Source: Hydractinia symbiolongicarpus (Eukaryota; Cnidaria; Hydrozoa; Anthoathecata; Hydractiniidae). Taken from it: a stretch of 64,000 nt of DNA. Made by a program: the position numbers and the translations under genes. The stretch lies in NCBI RefSeq assembly GCF_029227915.1, contig NC_079879.1, positions 620,001-684,000 on the forward strand. Reading direction: 5' to 3'. This document shows, piece after piece, positions 49,997 to 60,790 of the stretch (position 1 is its first letter; each line of letters starts with the position of its first letter). Below the pieces are notes generated by a model that saw only the letters and a list, made by a program, of their open reading frames with translations, made no database searches and was not told the DNA's origin.

Positions 49997-50131
49997 TTTC
50001 CTGGGGTTTCCGCATTAGCAGTATATACCGTAGTGTGTTCCGGACGCAATATTACTTGCACCAGGGACATATTTTCTTTAGAACCTGATGTATCGAAAAT
50101 GCTAAAAAAGGTTAAACGGAACAAGAATGGT

Positions 50132-50158
50132 GTTCGGCTCAAGTTACAAAAACGGAAA
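50132..50158 (+). repeat. Left arm of 27-nt inverted repeat
   Basis: Begins GTTCGGCTCAAG. Pairs with 50410-50436 with two mismatches. Confidence 0.8.
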
Positions 50159-50269
50159 ATATTTCTTTATCGTGAAATTATTTTCTGGTTTGAAAAATTA
50201 TGAGATTTCCCGAACAGGAAATTTTTTCATTTTTCTGAAATTTGTTCTGATTGAACCCAAAAAATGAAT

Positions 50270-50284
50270 TATATATATATATAT
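50270..50284. repeat. AT dinucleotide microsatellite
   Basis: Seven AT units after a T, within the interior of the 305-bp inverted-repeat segment. Confidence 0.9.
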
Positions 50285-50409
50285 TTGAAGATTTTCAGTA
50301 GGCGTTGATGATTGCATGAGAACCGCTTGTCAGAGTTTAAAACGCCTCAGTAATAACAAATGTATATACATGTTGAAAAAGTTTCCCCGATACATATTTA
50401 TTGAAATAA

Positions 50410-50436
50410 TTTCCGTTTCTGTAACTTGAGCCGCAC
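50410..50436 (-). repeat. Right arm of 27-nt inverted repeat
   Basis: Ends CTTGAGCCGCAC on the plus strand. Pairs with 50132-50158. Confidence 0.8.
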
Positions 50437-50446
50437 TGGTGTAAGC

Positions 50447-50620
50447 TCGAGCTAGCTAACTATTCTTAAAGTAGTTAGCTAGCTATAGCTATATATGCTA
50501 TCTAAGTTTTAATATTATCCCAGCTAAGTCGGCAGTTTTATACTAGCTAGCTTTAGGTGTGAGTGAGGCTAGAAAGGGGCTCATTACATCTAAAAAATAG
50601 TGATATACTAGCTAACATAC
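50447..50620. repeat. CTAGCTA-rich patch
   Basis: CTAGCTA or its reverse complement TAGCTAG occurs near 50452, 50477, 50544 and 50609, and short ATAGCTATATATGCTAT-like dyads lie between. This is a low-complexity, self-complementary patch. I see no gene in 50485-50675. Confidence 0.65.
50450..50484. other. Hairpin, 13-bp perfect stem with 9-nt loop
   Basis: AGCTAGCTAACTA and TAGTTAGCTAGCT are perfect reverse complements around TTCTTAAAG. The stem is built of CTAG/AGCT units, and related units recur up to about 50620. Confidence 0.85.
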
Positions 50621-50675
50621 CCTTTCTTCGTTTTCTTGAAAATGCCCTTCCGTCCATTACGTCCAACAAGCCAAT

Positions 50676-50876
50676 ATGGCCATCAACGCAATTTTCATTT
50701 CAAGCGCTATGTATGTGAGACAATGTCACGTGATATTAGTAAGAGTGACCGTGGCTAAAGCCGTATGCCGACCTGATCTCAACTGGAAACGGCATTGTCT
50801 CGACGAACCAGATTTTCACGGAAGAAATGACCATAAAAAATATTTGGGTAAGTGGGTCAAAAATCGGACGTTTTGA
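50676..50876 (+). CDS. Doubtful 66-codon open reading frame in the insertion
   Basis: The longest frame noted inside the insertion. It opens with MAINAIFISS, has a short hydrophobic first third, and ends in a basic, polar stretch with HGRNDHKKYLGK. I do not recognise any domain or family, and no conserved motif is evident. A GTAAGT, which matches the eukaryotic 5' splice-site consensus, lies at 50848-50853, so 50676-50847 could be an exon captured from a gene. A pyrimidine-rich stretch (CCCTTTCTTCGTTTTCTT) lies about 45 bp upstream of the ATG. Both signals are common by chance in 1.1 kb. No promoter can be assigned. I judge it more likely non-coding than coding. Confidence 0.15.
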   Translation: MAINAIFISSAMYVRQCHVILVRVTVAKAVCRPDLNWKRHCLDEPDFHGRNDHKKYLGKWVKNRTF

Positions 50877-50946
50877 AATTTGATTTACTAGGAGAAAACG
50901 CGGAAATTCGATACGCTCTAATATATTTATGGGAACGAGGAAAATA

Positions 50947-50993
50947 GCTTCGCTGCGCTCGGCTCGCTGGCGCTCCCCTTCACTACGCTCCGC
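50947..50993. other. CpG-rich right end of the insertion
   Basis: 47 bp built of GCTTCGCT, GCGCTCGGCTCGCT, GGCGCTCC and ACGCTCCGC, so a degenerate GCTCGCT-type motif repeats about five times. It contrasts sharply with the AT-rich preceding stretch, 50877-50946, which holds nothing recognisable. Such CpG-rich ends are seen in some non-autonomous elements, but I cannot name one. Confidence 0.6.
50985..50993. repeat. Right ACGCTCCGC, possible terminal inverted repeat
   Basis: Reverse complement of GCGGAGCGT at 49845-49853. It lies directly against the A-run where satellite resumes. Confidence 0.4.
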
Positions 50994-53284
50994 AAAAAGT
51001 AAACTGGGAGTAAACTCATTTCCCGAACGATTCTTTAAATTAATTTTTTACCACTAAAACGCATTAGACTTCTAGTTTTCAAAAATGATTTCATTTTTGA
51101 TGAGACGCTGAATAAAAGGAGTTTAATCGCTGGGAAACAAAAACTCGCGATTTCCCGTAAATCTCGGACTCGGCCCGGATAGTCAAAAGAATACAAAGAA
51201 AGTACCCAGGGAGTAAACTCATTTCCCGAACGATTCTTTAAATTATTTTTTCACCACCAAAACGCATGAGACTTGTAGTTTTCAAAAATGATTTCATTTT
51301 TGATGAGACGCTGAATAAAAGGAGTTTAATCTCCGGCAAACGAAAACCCGTGATTTCCCATAAATCCCAGGCTTGGCCAGTATAGTCCAATGTATACGAA
51401 GAAAGTACCCAGGGAGTAAACTCATTTCCCGAACGATTTTTTAAATTATTATTTCACCACCAAAACGCATGAGACTTGTAGTTTTCAAAAATGATTTCAT
51501 TTTTGATGAGACGCTGAATAAAAGGAGTTTAATCTCCGGCAAACGAAAACCCGCGATTTCCCGTAAATCCGGACCCGGCCCGTATAGTCAAAAGTATACA
51601 AAGAAAGTACGCAGGGAGTAAACTCATTTCCCGAACGATTCTTTAAATTATTTTTTCACCACTAAAACGCATGAGACTTGTAGTTTTCAAAAATGATTTC
51701 ATTTTTGATGAGACGCTGAATAAAAGGAGTTTAATCGCTGGCAAACGCAAACTCGCGATTTCCCGTAAATCCGGACCCGGCCCGTATAGTCAAAAGTATA
51801 CAAAGAAAGTACGCAGGGAGTAAACTCATTTCCCGAACGATTCTTTAAATTATTTTTTTTACCACTAAAACGCATGAGACTTGTAGTTTTCAAAAATGAT
51901 TTCATTTTTGATGAGACGCTGAATAAAAGGAGTTTAATCTCCGGCAAACGAAAACCCGTGATTTCCTGTAAATCCCAGGCTTGGCCAGTATAGTCGAATG
52001 TATACGAAGAAAGTACCCAGGGAGTAAACTCATTTCCCGAACGATTTTTTAAATTATTATTTCACCACCAAAACGCATGAGACTTGTAGTTTTCAAAAAT
52101 GATTTCATTTTTGATGAGACGCTGAATAAAAGGAGTTTAATCTCCGGCAAACGAAAACCCGCGATTTCCTGTAAATCCGGACCCGGCCCGTATAGTCAAA
52201 AGTATACAAAGAAAGTACGCAGGTAGTAAACTCATTTCCCGAACGATTCTTTAAATTATTTTTTCACCACTAAAACGCATGAGACTTGTAGTTTTCAAAA
52301 ATGATTTCATTTTTGATGAGACGCTGAATAAAAGGAGTTTAATCGCTGGCAAACAAAAACTCGCGATTTCCCGTAAATCCCGGCCCCGGCCCGTATAGTC
52401 AAAAGTATACAAATAAAGTACGCAGGGAGTAAACTCATTTACCGAACGATTTTTTAAATTATTTTTTCACCACTAAAACGCATGAGACTTGTAGTTTTCA
52501 AAAATGATTTCATTTTTGATGAGACGAGGAATAAAAGGAGTTTAATCTCCGGCAAACAAAAACCCGCGATTTCCCGTAAATCCCGGACCCGGCCCGTATA
52601 GTCGAATGTATACAAAAAAAGTAAACTGGGAGTAAACTCATTTCCCGAACGATTCTTTAAATTATTTTTTCGCCACTAAAACGCATGAGACTTGTAGTTT
52701 TCAAAAATGATTTCATTTTTGATGAGACGCTGAATAAAAGGAGTTTAATCGCTGGCAAAAGAAAACTCGCGATTTCATGAAAATCTCGGACTCGGCCCGG
52801 ATAGTCAAAAGTATACAAAGAAAGTACCCAGGGAGTAAACTCATTTCCCGAACGATTCTTTAAATTATTTTTTCACCACCAAAACGCATGAGACTTGTAG
52901 TTTTCAAAAATGATTTCATTTTTGATGAGACGCTGAATAAAAGGAGTTTAATCTCCGGCAAACGAAAACCCGTGATTTCCCGTAAATCCCAGGCTTGGCC
53001 AGTATAGTCGAATGTATACGAAGAAAGTACCCAGGCAGTAAACTCATTTCCCGAACGATTTTTTAAATTATTATTTCACTACCAAAACGCATGAGACTTG
53101 TAGTTATCAAAAATGATTTCATTTTTGATGAGACGCTGAATAAAAGGAGTTTAATCACCGGCAAACGAAAACCCGCGATTTCCCGTAAATCCGGCCCCGG
53201 CCCGTATAGTCAAAAGTATACAAAGAAAGTACGCAGGGAGTAAACTCATTTCCCGAACGATTCTTTAAATTTTTTTTCACCACT

Positions 53285-55109
53285 GAAACGCATGAGACTT
53301 GTAGTTTTCAAAAATGTTTTCATTTTTGATGAGACGCTGAATAAAAGAAGTTGAATCGCCGGCAAACGAAAACCCGCGATTTCCTGTAAATCCCGGGCCT
53401 GGCCCGTATAGTAGAATGTATACAAAGAAAGTACCCAGTGAGTAAATTGATTTCCCGAGCGATTCTTTAAATTATTTTTTCACCACTAAAACGCATGAGA
53501 CTTGAAGTTTTCAAAAATGTTTTCATTTCTGATGAGACGCTAAATAAAAGAGGTTTAATCGCCGGCAAACAAAAACCCGCGATTTCCCGTAAATCGGGGA
53601 CCCGGCCCGTATAGTCAAAAGTATGCAAAGAAAGTACGCAGGGAGTAACCTCATTTCCCGAACGATTCTTTAAATTATTTTTTCACCAATAAAACGCATG
53701 AGACTTGTAGTTTTCAAAAATGATTTTATTTTTGATGAGACGCTGGATAAAAGGAGTTTAATCTCCGGCAAACGAAAACCCGCGATTTCCCGTAAATCCG
53801 GGACCCGGCCCGTATAGTCAAAAGTATACAAAGAAAGTACGCAGGGAGTAAACTCATTTCCCGAACGATTCTTTAAATCATTTTTTCACCACTAAAACGC
53901 ATGAGACTTGTAGCTTTTAAAAATGATTTCATTTTTGATGAGACGTTGAATAAAAGGAGTTTAATCACCGGCAAACGAAAACTCGCGATTTCCCGTAAAT
54001 CCCGGACTCGGCCCGTATAGTCAAAAGTATACAAAGAAAGTACCCAGGTAGTAAACTCATTTCCCGAACGATTCTTTAAATTATTTTTTCACCACTAAAA
54101 CGCATGAGACTTGTAGTTTTCAAAAATGATTTCATTTTTGATGAGACGCCGAATAAAAGGAGTTTAATCTCCGGCAAACAAAAACCCGCAATTTCCCGTA
54201 AATCCCGGACCAGGCCCGTATAGTCGAATGTATACAAAGAAAGTAAACTGGGAGTAAACTCATTTCCCGAACGATTTTTTAAATTGATTTTTTACCAATA
54301 AAACGCATAACACTTGTAGTTTTCAAAAACGATTTCATTTTTGACGAGACGCTGAATAAAAGGAGTTTAATCTCCGGCAAACGAAAACCCGCGATTTCCA
54401 GTAAATCCCGGACCCGGCCCGTATAGTCAAAAGTATACAAATAAAGTACGCAGGGAGTAAACTCATTTCCCGAACGATTCTTTAAATTATTTTTTCACCA
54501 CTAAAACGCACGAGATTTGTAGTTTTCAAAAATGATTTCATTTTTGATGAGACGCTGAATAAAAGAAGTTTAATCGCCGGCAAACAAAAACCCGCGATTT
54601 CCCGTAAATCCCGGGCTTGGCCAGTATAGTCGAATGTATACAAGGAAAGTACCCAGGGAGTAAACTGATTTCCCGAACGATTCTTTAAATTTTTTTTCAC
54701 CACTAAAACGCATGAGACTTGTAGTTTACAAAAATGTTTTCATTTTTGATGAGACGCTGAATAAAAGAAGTTTAATCGCCGGCAAACGAAAACCCGCGAT
54801 TTTCCGTATATCACGGACTCGGCCCGTATAGTCAAAAGTATACAAAGAAAGTACCCAGGGAGTAAACTCATTTCCCGAACGATTTTTTAAATTATTTCTT
54901 CACCACTAAAACGCACGAGACTTGTAGTTTACAAAAATGATTTCATTTTTGATGAGACGCTGAATAAAAGAAGTTTAATCGCCGGCAAACAAAAACCCGC
55001 GATTTCCCGTAAATCCCGGGCTTGGCCAGTATAGTCGAATGTATACAAGGAAAGTACCCAGGGAGTAAACTGATTTCCCGAACGATTCTTTAAATTTTTT
55101 TTCACCACT
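53285..55109. repeat. 9-monomer distal block, copy 1
   Basis: Offset to the next copy is 1825 bp. Shared rare markers: GTAAATTGATTTCCCGAGCG (53442 and 55267), GACGCTAAATAAAAGAGG, GTAAATCGGGGACCCGG, GAGTAACCTC, GACGCTGGATAAAAGG and GACGCCGAATAAAAGG. This is the first block built mainly of distal-domain classes. Confidence 0.85.
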
Positions 55110-57543
55110 AAAACGCATGAGACTTGTAGTTTACAAAAATGTTTTCATTTTTGATGAGACGCTGAATAAAAGAAGTTGAATCGCCGGCAAACGAAAACCC
55201 GCGATTTCCTGTAAATCCCGGGCCTGGCCCGTATAGTAGAATGTATACAAAGAAAGTACCCAGTGAGTAAATTGATTTCCCGAGCGATTCTTTAAATTAT
55301 TTTTTCACCACTAAAACGCATGAGACTTGAAGTTTTCAAAAATGTTTTCATTTCTGATGAGACGCTAAATAAAAGAGGTTTAATCGCCGGCAAACAAAAA
55401 CCCGCGATTTCCCGTAAATCGGGGACCCGGCCCGTATAGTCAAAAGTATGCAAAGAAAGTACGCAGGGAGTAACCTCATTTCCCGAACGATTCTTTAAAT
55501 TATTTTTTCACCAATAAAACGCATGAGACTTGTAGTTTTCAAAAATGATTTTATTTTTAATGAGACGCTGGATAAAAGGAGTTTAATCTCCGGCAAACGA
55601 AAACCCGCGATTTCCCGTAAATCCGGGACCCGGCCCGTATAGTCAAAAGTATACAAAGAAAGTACGCAGGGAGTAAACTCATTTCCCGAACGATTCTTTA
55701 AATCATTTTTTCACCACTAAAACGCATGAGACTTGTAGCTTTTAAAAATGATTTCATTTTTGATGAGACGCTGAATAAAAGGAGTTTAATCACCGGCAAA
55801 CGAAAACTCGCGATTTCCCGTAAATCCCGGACTCGGCCCGTATAGTCAAAAGTATACAAAGAAAGTACCCAGGTAGTAAACTCATTTCCCGAACGATTCT
55901 TTAAATTATTTTTTCACCACTAAAACGCATGAGACTTGTAGTTTTCAAAAATGATTTCATTTTTGATGAGACGCCGAATAAAAGGAGTTTAATCTCCGGC
56001 AAACAAAAACCCGCAATTTCCCGTAAATCCCGGACCAGGCCCGTATAGTCGAATGTATACAAAGAAAGTAAACTGGGAGTAAACTCATTTCCCGAACGAT
56101 TTTTTAATTTGATTTTTTACCACTAAAACGCATAAGACTTGTAGTTTTCAAAAACGATTTCATTTTTGACGAGACGCTGAATAAAAGGAGTTTAATCTCC
56201 GGCAAACGAAAACCCGCGATTTCCAGTAAATCCCGGACCCGGCCCGTATAGTCAAAAGTATACAAATAAAGTACGCAGGGAGTAAACTCATTTCCCGAAC
56301 GATTCTTTAAATCATTTTTTCACCACTAAAACGCATGAGACTTGTAGCTTTTAAAAATGATTTCATTTTTGATAAGACGCTGAATAAAAGGAGTTTAATC
56401 ACCGGCAAACGAAAACTCGCGATTTCCCGTAAATCCCGGACTCGGCCCGTATAGTCAAAAGTATACAAAGAAAGTACCCAGGTAGTAAACTCATTTCCCG
56501 AACGATTCTTTAAATTATTTTTTCACCACTAAAACGCATGAGACTTGTAGTTTTCAAAAATGATTTCATTTTTGATGAGACGCCGAATAAAAGGAGTTTA
56601 ATCTCCGGCAAACAAAAACCCGCAATTTCCCGTAAATCCCGGACCAGGCCCGTATAGTCGAATGTATACAAAGAAAGTAAACTGGGAGTAAACTCATTTC
56701 CCGAACGATTTTTTAAATTGATTTTTTACCACTAAAACGCATAAGACTTGTAGTTTTCAAAAACGATTTCATTTTTGACGAGACGCTGAATAAAAGGAGT
56801 TTAATCTCCGGCAAACGAAAACCCGCGATTTCCAGTAAATCCCGGACCCGGCCCGTATAGTCAAAAGTATACAAATAAAGTACGCAGGGAGTAAACTCAT
56901 TTCCCGAACGATTCTTTAAATTATTTTTTCACCACTAAAACGCACGAGACTTGTAGTTTTCAAAAATGATTTCATTTTTGATGAGACGCTGAATAAAAGA
57001 AGTTTAATCGCCGGCAAACAAAAACCCGCGATTTCCCGTAAATCCCGGGCTTGGCCAGTATAGTCGAATGTATACAAGGAAAGTACCCAGGGAGTAAACT
57101 GATTTCCCGAACGATTCTTTAAATTTTTTTTCACCACTAAAACGCATGAGACTTGTAGTTTACAAAAATGTTTTCATTTTTGATGAGACGCTGAATAAAA
57201 GAAGTTTAATCGCCGGCAAACGAAAACCCGCGATTTTCCGTATATCACGGACTCGGCCCGTATAGTCAAAAGTATACAAAGAAAGTACCCAGGGAGTAAA
57301 CTCATTTCCCGAACGATTTTTTAAATTATTTTTTCACCACTAAAACGCACGAGACTTGTAGTTTTCAAAAATGATTTCATTTTTGATGAGACGCTGAATA
57401 AAAGAAGTTTAATCGCCGGCAAACAAAAACCCGCGATTTCCCGTAAATCCCGGGCTTGGCCAGTATAATCGAATGTATACAAGGAAAGTACCCAGGGAGT
57501 AAACTGATTTCCCGAACGATTCTTTAAATTTTTTTTCACCACT
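55110..57543. repeat. Distal block, copy 2, expanded to 12 monomers
   Basis: Six monomers (55110-56327) match copy 1 at +1825. Then 56328-56936 repeats the three monomers at 55719-56327 at +609, and the remaining three monomers of copy 1 follow at +2434. Copy 2 is therefore copy 1 plus a local three-monomer duplication. Confidence 0.8.
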
Positions 57544-58355
57544 AAAACGCATGAGACTTGTAGTTTACAAAAATGTTTTCATTTTTGATGAGACGCTGAA
57601 TAAAAGAAGTTGAATCGCCGGCAAACGAAAACCCGCGATTTCCTGTAAATCCCGGGCCTGGCCCGTATAGTAGAATGTATACAAAGAAAGTACCCAGGGA
57701 GTAAACTCATTTCCGGAACGATTTTTTAAATTATTTTTTCACCACTAAAACGCACGAGACTTGTAGTTTTCAAAAATGATTTCATTTATGATGAGACGCT
57801 GAATAAAAGGAGTTTAATCTTCGGCAAACGAAAACCCGCGATTTCCCGTAGGTCCCTGACCCGGCCCGTATAGCCAAAAGTATACCAAGGAAATACGCAG
57901 GGAATAAACTCATTTCCCGAACGATTCTTTAAATTATTATTTCACCAATAAAACGCATGAGACTTGTAGTTTTCATAAATGATTTCATTTTTGATGAGAA
58001 GCTGAATAAAAGGAGTTTAATCTCCGGCAAACGAAAACCCGCGATTTCCCGTAAATCCGGGACCCGGCCCGTATAGTCAAAAGTATACAAAGAAAGTACG
58101 CAGGGAGTAAACTCATTTCCCGAACGATTCTTTAAATCATTTTTTCACCACTAAAACGCATGAGACTTGTAGCTTTTAAAAATGATTTCATTTTTGATGA
58201 GACGCTGAATAAAAGGAGTTTAATCACCGGCAAACGAAAACTCGCGATTTCCCGTAAATCCCGGACTCAGCCCGTATAGTCAAAAGTATACAAAGAAAGT
58301 ACCCAGGTAGTAAACTCATTTCCCGAACGATTCTTTAAATCATTTTTTCACCACT

Positions 58356-59167
58356 AAAACGCATGAGACTTGTAGCTTTTAAAAATGATTTCATTTTTGA
58401 TGAGACGCTGAATAAAAGGAGTTTAATCACCGGCAAACGAAAACTCGCGATTTCCCGTAAATCCCGGACTCAGCCCGTATAGTCAAAAGTATACAAAGAA
58501 AGTACCCAGGTAGTAAACTCATTTCCCGAACGATTCTTTAAATTATTTTTTCACCACTAAAACGCATGAGACTTGTAGTTTTCAAAAATGATTTCATTTT
58601 TGATGAGACGCTGAATAAAAGGAGTTTAATCGCCGGCAAACGAAAACACGCGATTTCCCGTATATCCCGGACTCGCCCCGTATAATAGAATGTATACAAA
58701 GATAGTACCCAGGGAGTAAACTCATTTCCCGAACGATGTTTTAAATTATTTTTTCACCACTAAAACGCATGAGACTTGTAGTTTTCAAAAATGATTTCAT
58801 TTTTGATGAGACGCCGAATAAAAGGAGTTTAATCTCCGGCAAACAAAAACCCGCAATTTCCCGTAAATCCCGGACCAGGCCCGTATAGTCGAATTTATAC
58901 AAAGAAAGTAAACTGGGAGTAAACTCATTTCCCGAACGATTTTTTAAATTGATTTTTTACCACTAAAACGCATAAGACTTGTAGTTTTCAAAAACGATTT
59001 CATTTTTGACGAGACGCTGAATAAAAGGAGTTTAATCTCCGGCAAACGAAAACTCGCGATTTCCCGTAAATCCCGGACTCAGCCCGTATAGTCAAAAGTA
59101 TACAAAGAAAGTACCCAGGTAGTAAACTCATTTCCCGAACGATTCTTTAAATCATTTTTTCACCACT
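58356..59167. repeat. 4-monomer distal duplication, copy 1
   Basis: Offset 812 bp (4 x 203). Markers: GTAGCTTTTAAAAATG, GAAAACACGCGATTTCCC, ACTCGCCCCGTATA, CAAAGATAGTACCC, CGAACGATGTTTTAAATT and GACGCCGAATAAAAGG. Confidence 0.82.
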
Positions 59168-59370
59168 AAAACGCATGAGACTTGTAGCTTTTAAAAATGA
59201 TTTCATTTTTGATGAGACGCTGAATAAAAGGAGTTTAATCACCGGCAAACGAAAACTCGCGATTTCCCGTAAATCCCGGACTCAGCCCGTATAGTCAAAA
59301 GTATACAAAGAAAGTACCCAGGTAGTAAACTCATTTCCCGAACGATTCTTTAAATTATTTTTTCACCACT
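59168..59370. repeat. Satellite monomer class J, distal domain
   Basis: 203 bp. Markers: TTGTAGCTTTTAAAAATG, AATCACCGGCAAACG, CCCGGACTCAGCCCGTATAG and CCAGGTAGTAAACTC. Copies recur near 53894, 55719, 56328, 58153, 58356 and 61000-61400. Confidence 0.85.
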
Positions 59371-59573
59371 AAAACGCATGAGACTTGTAGTTTTCAAAAA
59401 TGATTTCATTTTTGATGAGACGCTGAATAAAAGGAGTTTAATCGCCGGCAAACGAAAACACGCGATTTCCCGTATATCCCGGACTCGCCCCGTATAGTAG
59501 AATGTATACAAAGATAGTACCCAGGGAGTAAACTCATTTCCCGAACGATGTTTTAAATTATTTTTTCACCACT

Positions 59574-59776
59574 AAAACGCATGAGACTTGTAGTTTTCAA
59601 AAATGATTTCATTTTTGATGAGACGCCGAATAAAAGGAGTTTAATCTCCGGCAAACAAAAACCCGCAATTTCCCGTAAATCCCGGACCAGGCCCGTATAG
59701 TCGAATTTATACAAAGAAAGTAAACTGGGAGTAAACTCATTTCCCGAACGATTTTTTAAATTGATTTTTTACCACT
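59574..59776. repeat. Satellite monomer class K, distal domain
   Basis: 203 bp. Markers: GAGACGCCGAATAAAAGG, AAACCCGCAATTTCC, CCCGGACCAGGCCCGTATAG and GTAAACTGGGAG. It looks like a diverged relative of class E and precedes a copy with CATAAGAC and TTTTTGACGAGACG. Confidence 0.8.
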
Positions 59777-60384
59777 AAAACGCATAAGACTTGTAGTTTT
59801 CAAAAACGATTTCATTTTTGACGAGACGCTGAATAAAAGGAGTTTAATCTCCGGCAAACGAAAACCCGCGATTTCCCGTAAATCCCGGACCCGGCCCGTA
59901 TAGTCAAAAGTATACAAATAAAGTACGCAGGGAGTAAACTCATTTCCCGAACGATTCTTTAAATTATTTTTTCACCACTAAAACGCATGAGACTTGTAGT
60001 TTTCAAAAATGATTTCATTTTTGATGAGACGCTGAATAAAAGAAGTTTAATCGCCGGCAAACGAAAACCCGCGATTTTCCGTATATCACGGACTCGGCCC
60101 GTATAGTCAAAAGTATACAAAGAAAGTACCCAGGGAGTAAACTCATTTCCCGAACGATTTTTTAAATTATTTTTTCACCACTAAAACGCACGAGACTTGT
60201 AGTTTTCAAAAATGATTTCATTTTTGATGAGACGCTGAATAAAAGAAGTTTAATCGCCGGCAAACAAAAACCCGCGATTTCCCGTAAATCCCGGGCTTGG
60301 CCAGTATAGTCGAATGTATACAAGGAAAGTACCCAGGGAGTAAACTGATTTCCCGAACGATTCTTTAAATTTTTTTTCACCACT

Positions 60385-60587
60385 AAAACGCATGAGACTT
60401 GTAGTTTACAAAAATGTTTTCATTTTTGATGAGACGCTGAATAAAAGAAGTTGAATCGCCGGCAAACGAAAACCCGCGATTTCCTGTAAATCCCGGGCCT
60501 GGCCCGTATAGTAGAATGTATACAAAGAAAGTACCCAGGGAGTAAACTCATTTCCCGAACGATTTTTTAAATTATTTTTTCACCACT
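60385..60587. repeat. Satellite monomer class L, distal domain
   Basis: 203 bp. Markers: TAGTTTACAAAAATGTTTTC, AAGAAGTTGAATCGCC, GATTTCCTGTAAATCCCGGG and CCTGGCCCGTATAGTAGAAT. The T-to-A and A-to-T changes break the central dyad that other classes conserve. Confidence 0.8.
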
Positions 60588-60790
60588 AAAACGCACGAGA
60601 CTTGTAGTTTTCAAAAATGATTTCATTTATGATGAGACGCTGAATAAAAGGAGTTTAATCTCTGGCAAACGAAAACCCGCGATTTCCCGTAGGTCCCTGA
60701 CCCGGCCCGTATAGCCAAAAGTATACCAAGGAAATACGCAGGGAATAAACTCATTTCCCGAACGATTCTTTAAATTATTATTTCACCAAT
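60588..60790. repeat. Satellite monomer class I, distal domain
   Basis: 203 bp. Markers: CCCGTAGGTCCCTGACCC, AGCCAAAAGTATACCAAGG and AAATACGCAGGGAATAAAC, with ACGCACGAGAC at the start. Related copies lie near 57740, 62410 and 63230. I saw none left of about 57 kb. Confidence 0.85.

Larger units (their letters stand above)
50132..50436. mobile_element. 305-bp MITE-like segment with 27-nt inverted repeats
   Basis: The left arm, 50132-50158, and the reverse complement of the right arm, 50410-50436, agree at 25 of 27 positions; their core is CGGCTCAAGTTACA followed by AAACGGAAA. Weaker similarity continues a few bases inwards. The tetranucleotide TGGT directly flanks both sides (50128-50131 and 50437-50440) and could be a target duplication, but four bases can match by chance. 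Size, terminal inverted repeats, AT-rich interior and lack of coding capacity fit a miniature inverted-repeat transposable element nested in the larger insertion. The superfamily cannot be assigned. Confidence 0.55.
49828..50993. mobile_element. 1.17-kb non-satellite insertion, probable non-autonomous element
   Basis: This is the only stretch that is not satellite. It begins after GTATACAAAA and ends before AAAAAGTAAACTGGGAG. Both flanks are the two halves of one class E monomer, whose intact form reads GTATAC, seven A, GTAAAC, so it is a clean insertion that kept the phase of the array. There are 4+5 A at the junctions against 7 in the intact site, compatible with a 2-bp AA target duplication, but the A-run hides the exact ends. 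Near each end lies an inverted GCGGAGCGT (49845-49853) and ACGCTCCGC (50985-50993). Inside are hairpins, a 305-bp inverted-repeat segment and no transposase or reverse transcriptase frame. A short DNA transposon derivative is most likely; a non-transposon DNA insertion is possible. I do not recognise the family. Confidence 0.6.
59168..59979. repeat. 4-monomer distal duplication, copy 2
   Basis: Same first three monomers as 58356-59167. The fourth diverges in its 3' half, with ACCCGGCCCG and AAATAAAGTACGCAG in place of ACTCAGCCCG and CAGGTAG. A third related block lies at about 61200-61990 (+2030 from this copy). Confidence 0.78.

Noticed and set aside
49828-50993. Helitron or LTR retrotransposon identity for the insertion
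   Set aside because: No 5' TC and 3' hairpin-CTRR ends at an A/T target, no long terminal repeats, primer-binding site or polypurine tract, and no Rep/helicase or reverse transcriptase frame was seen.
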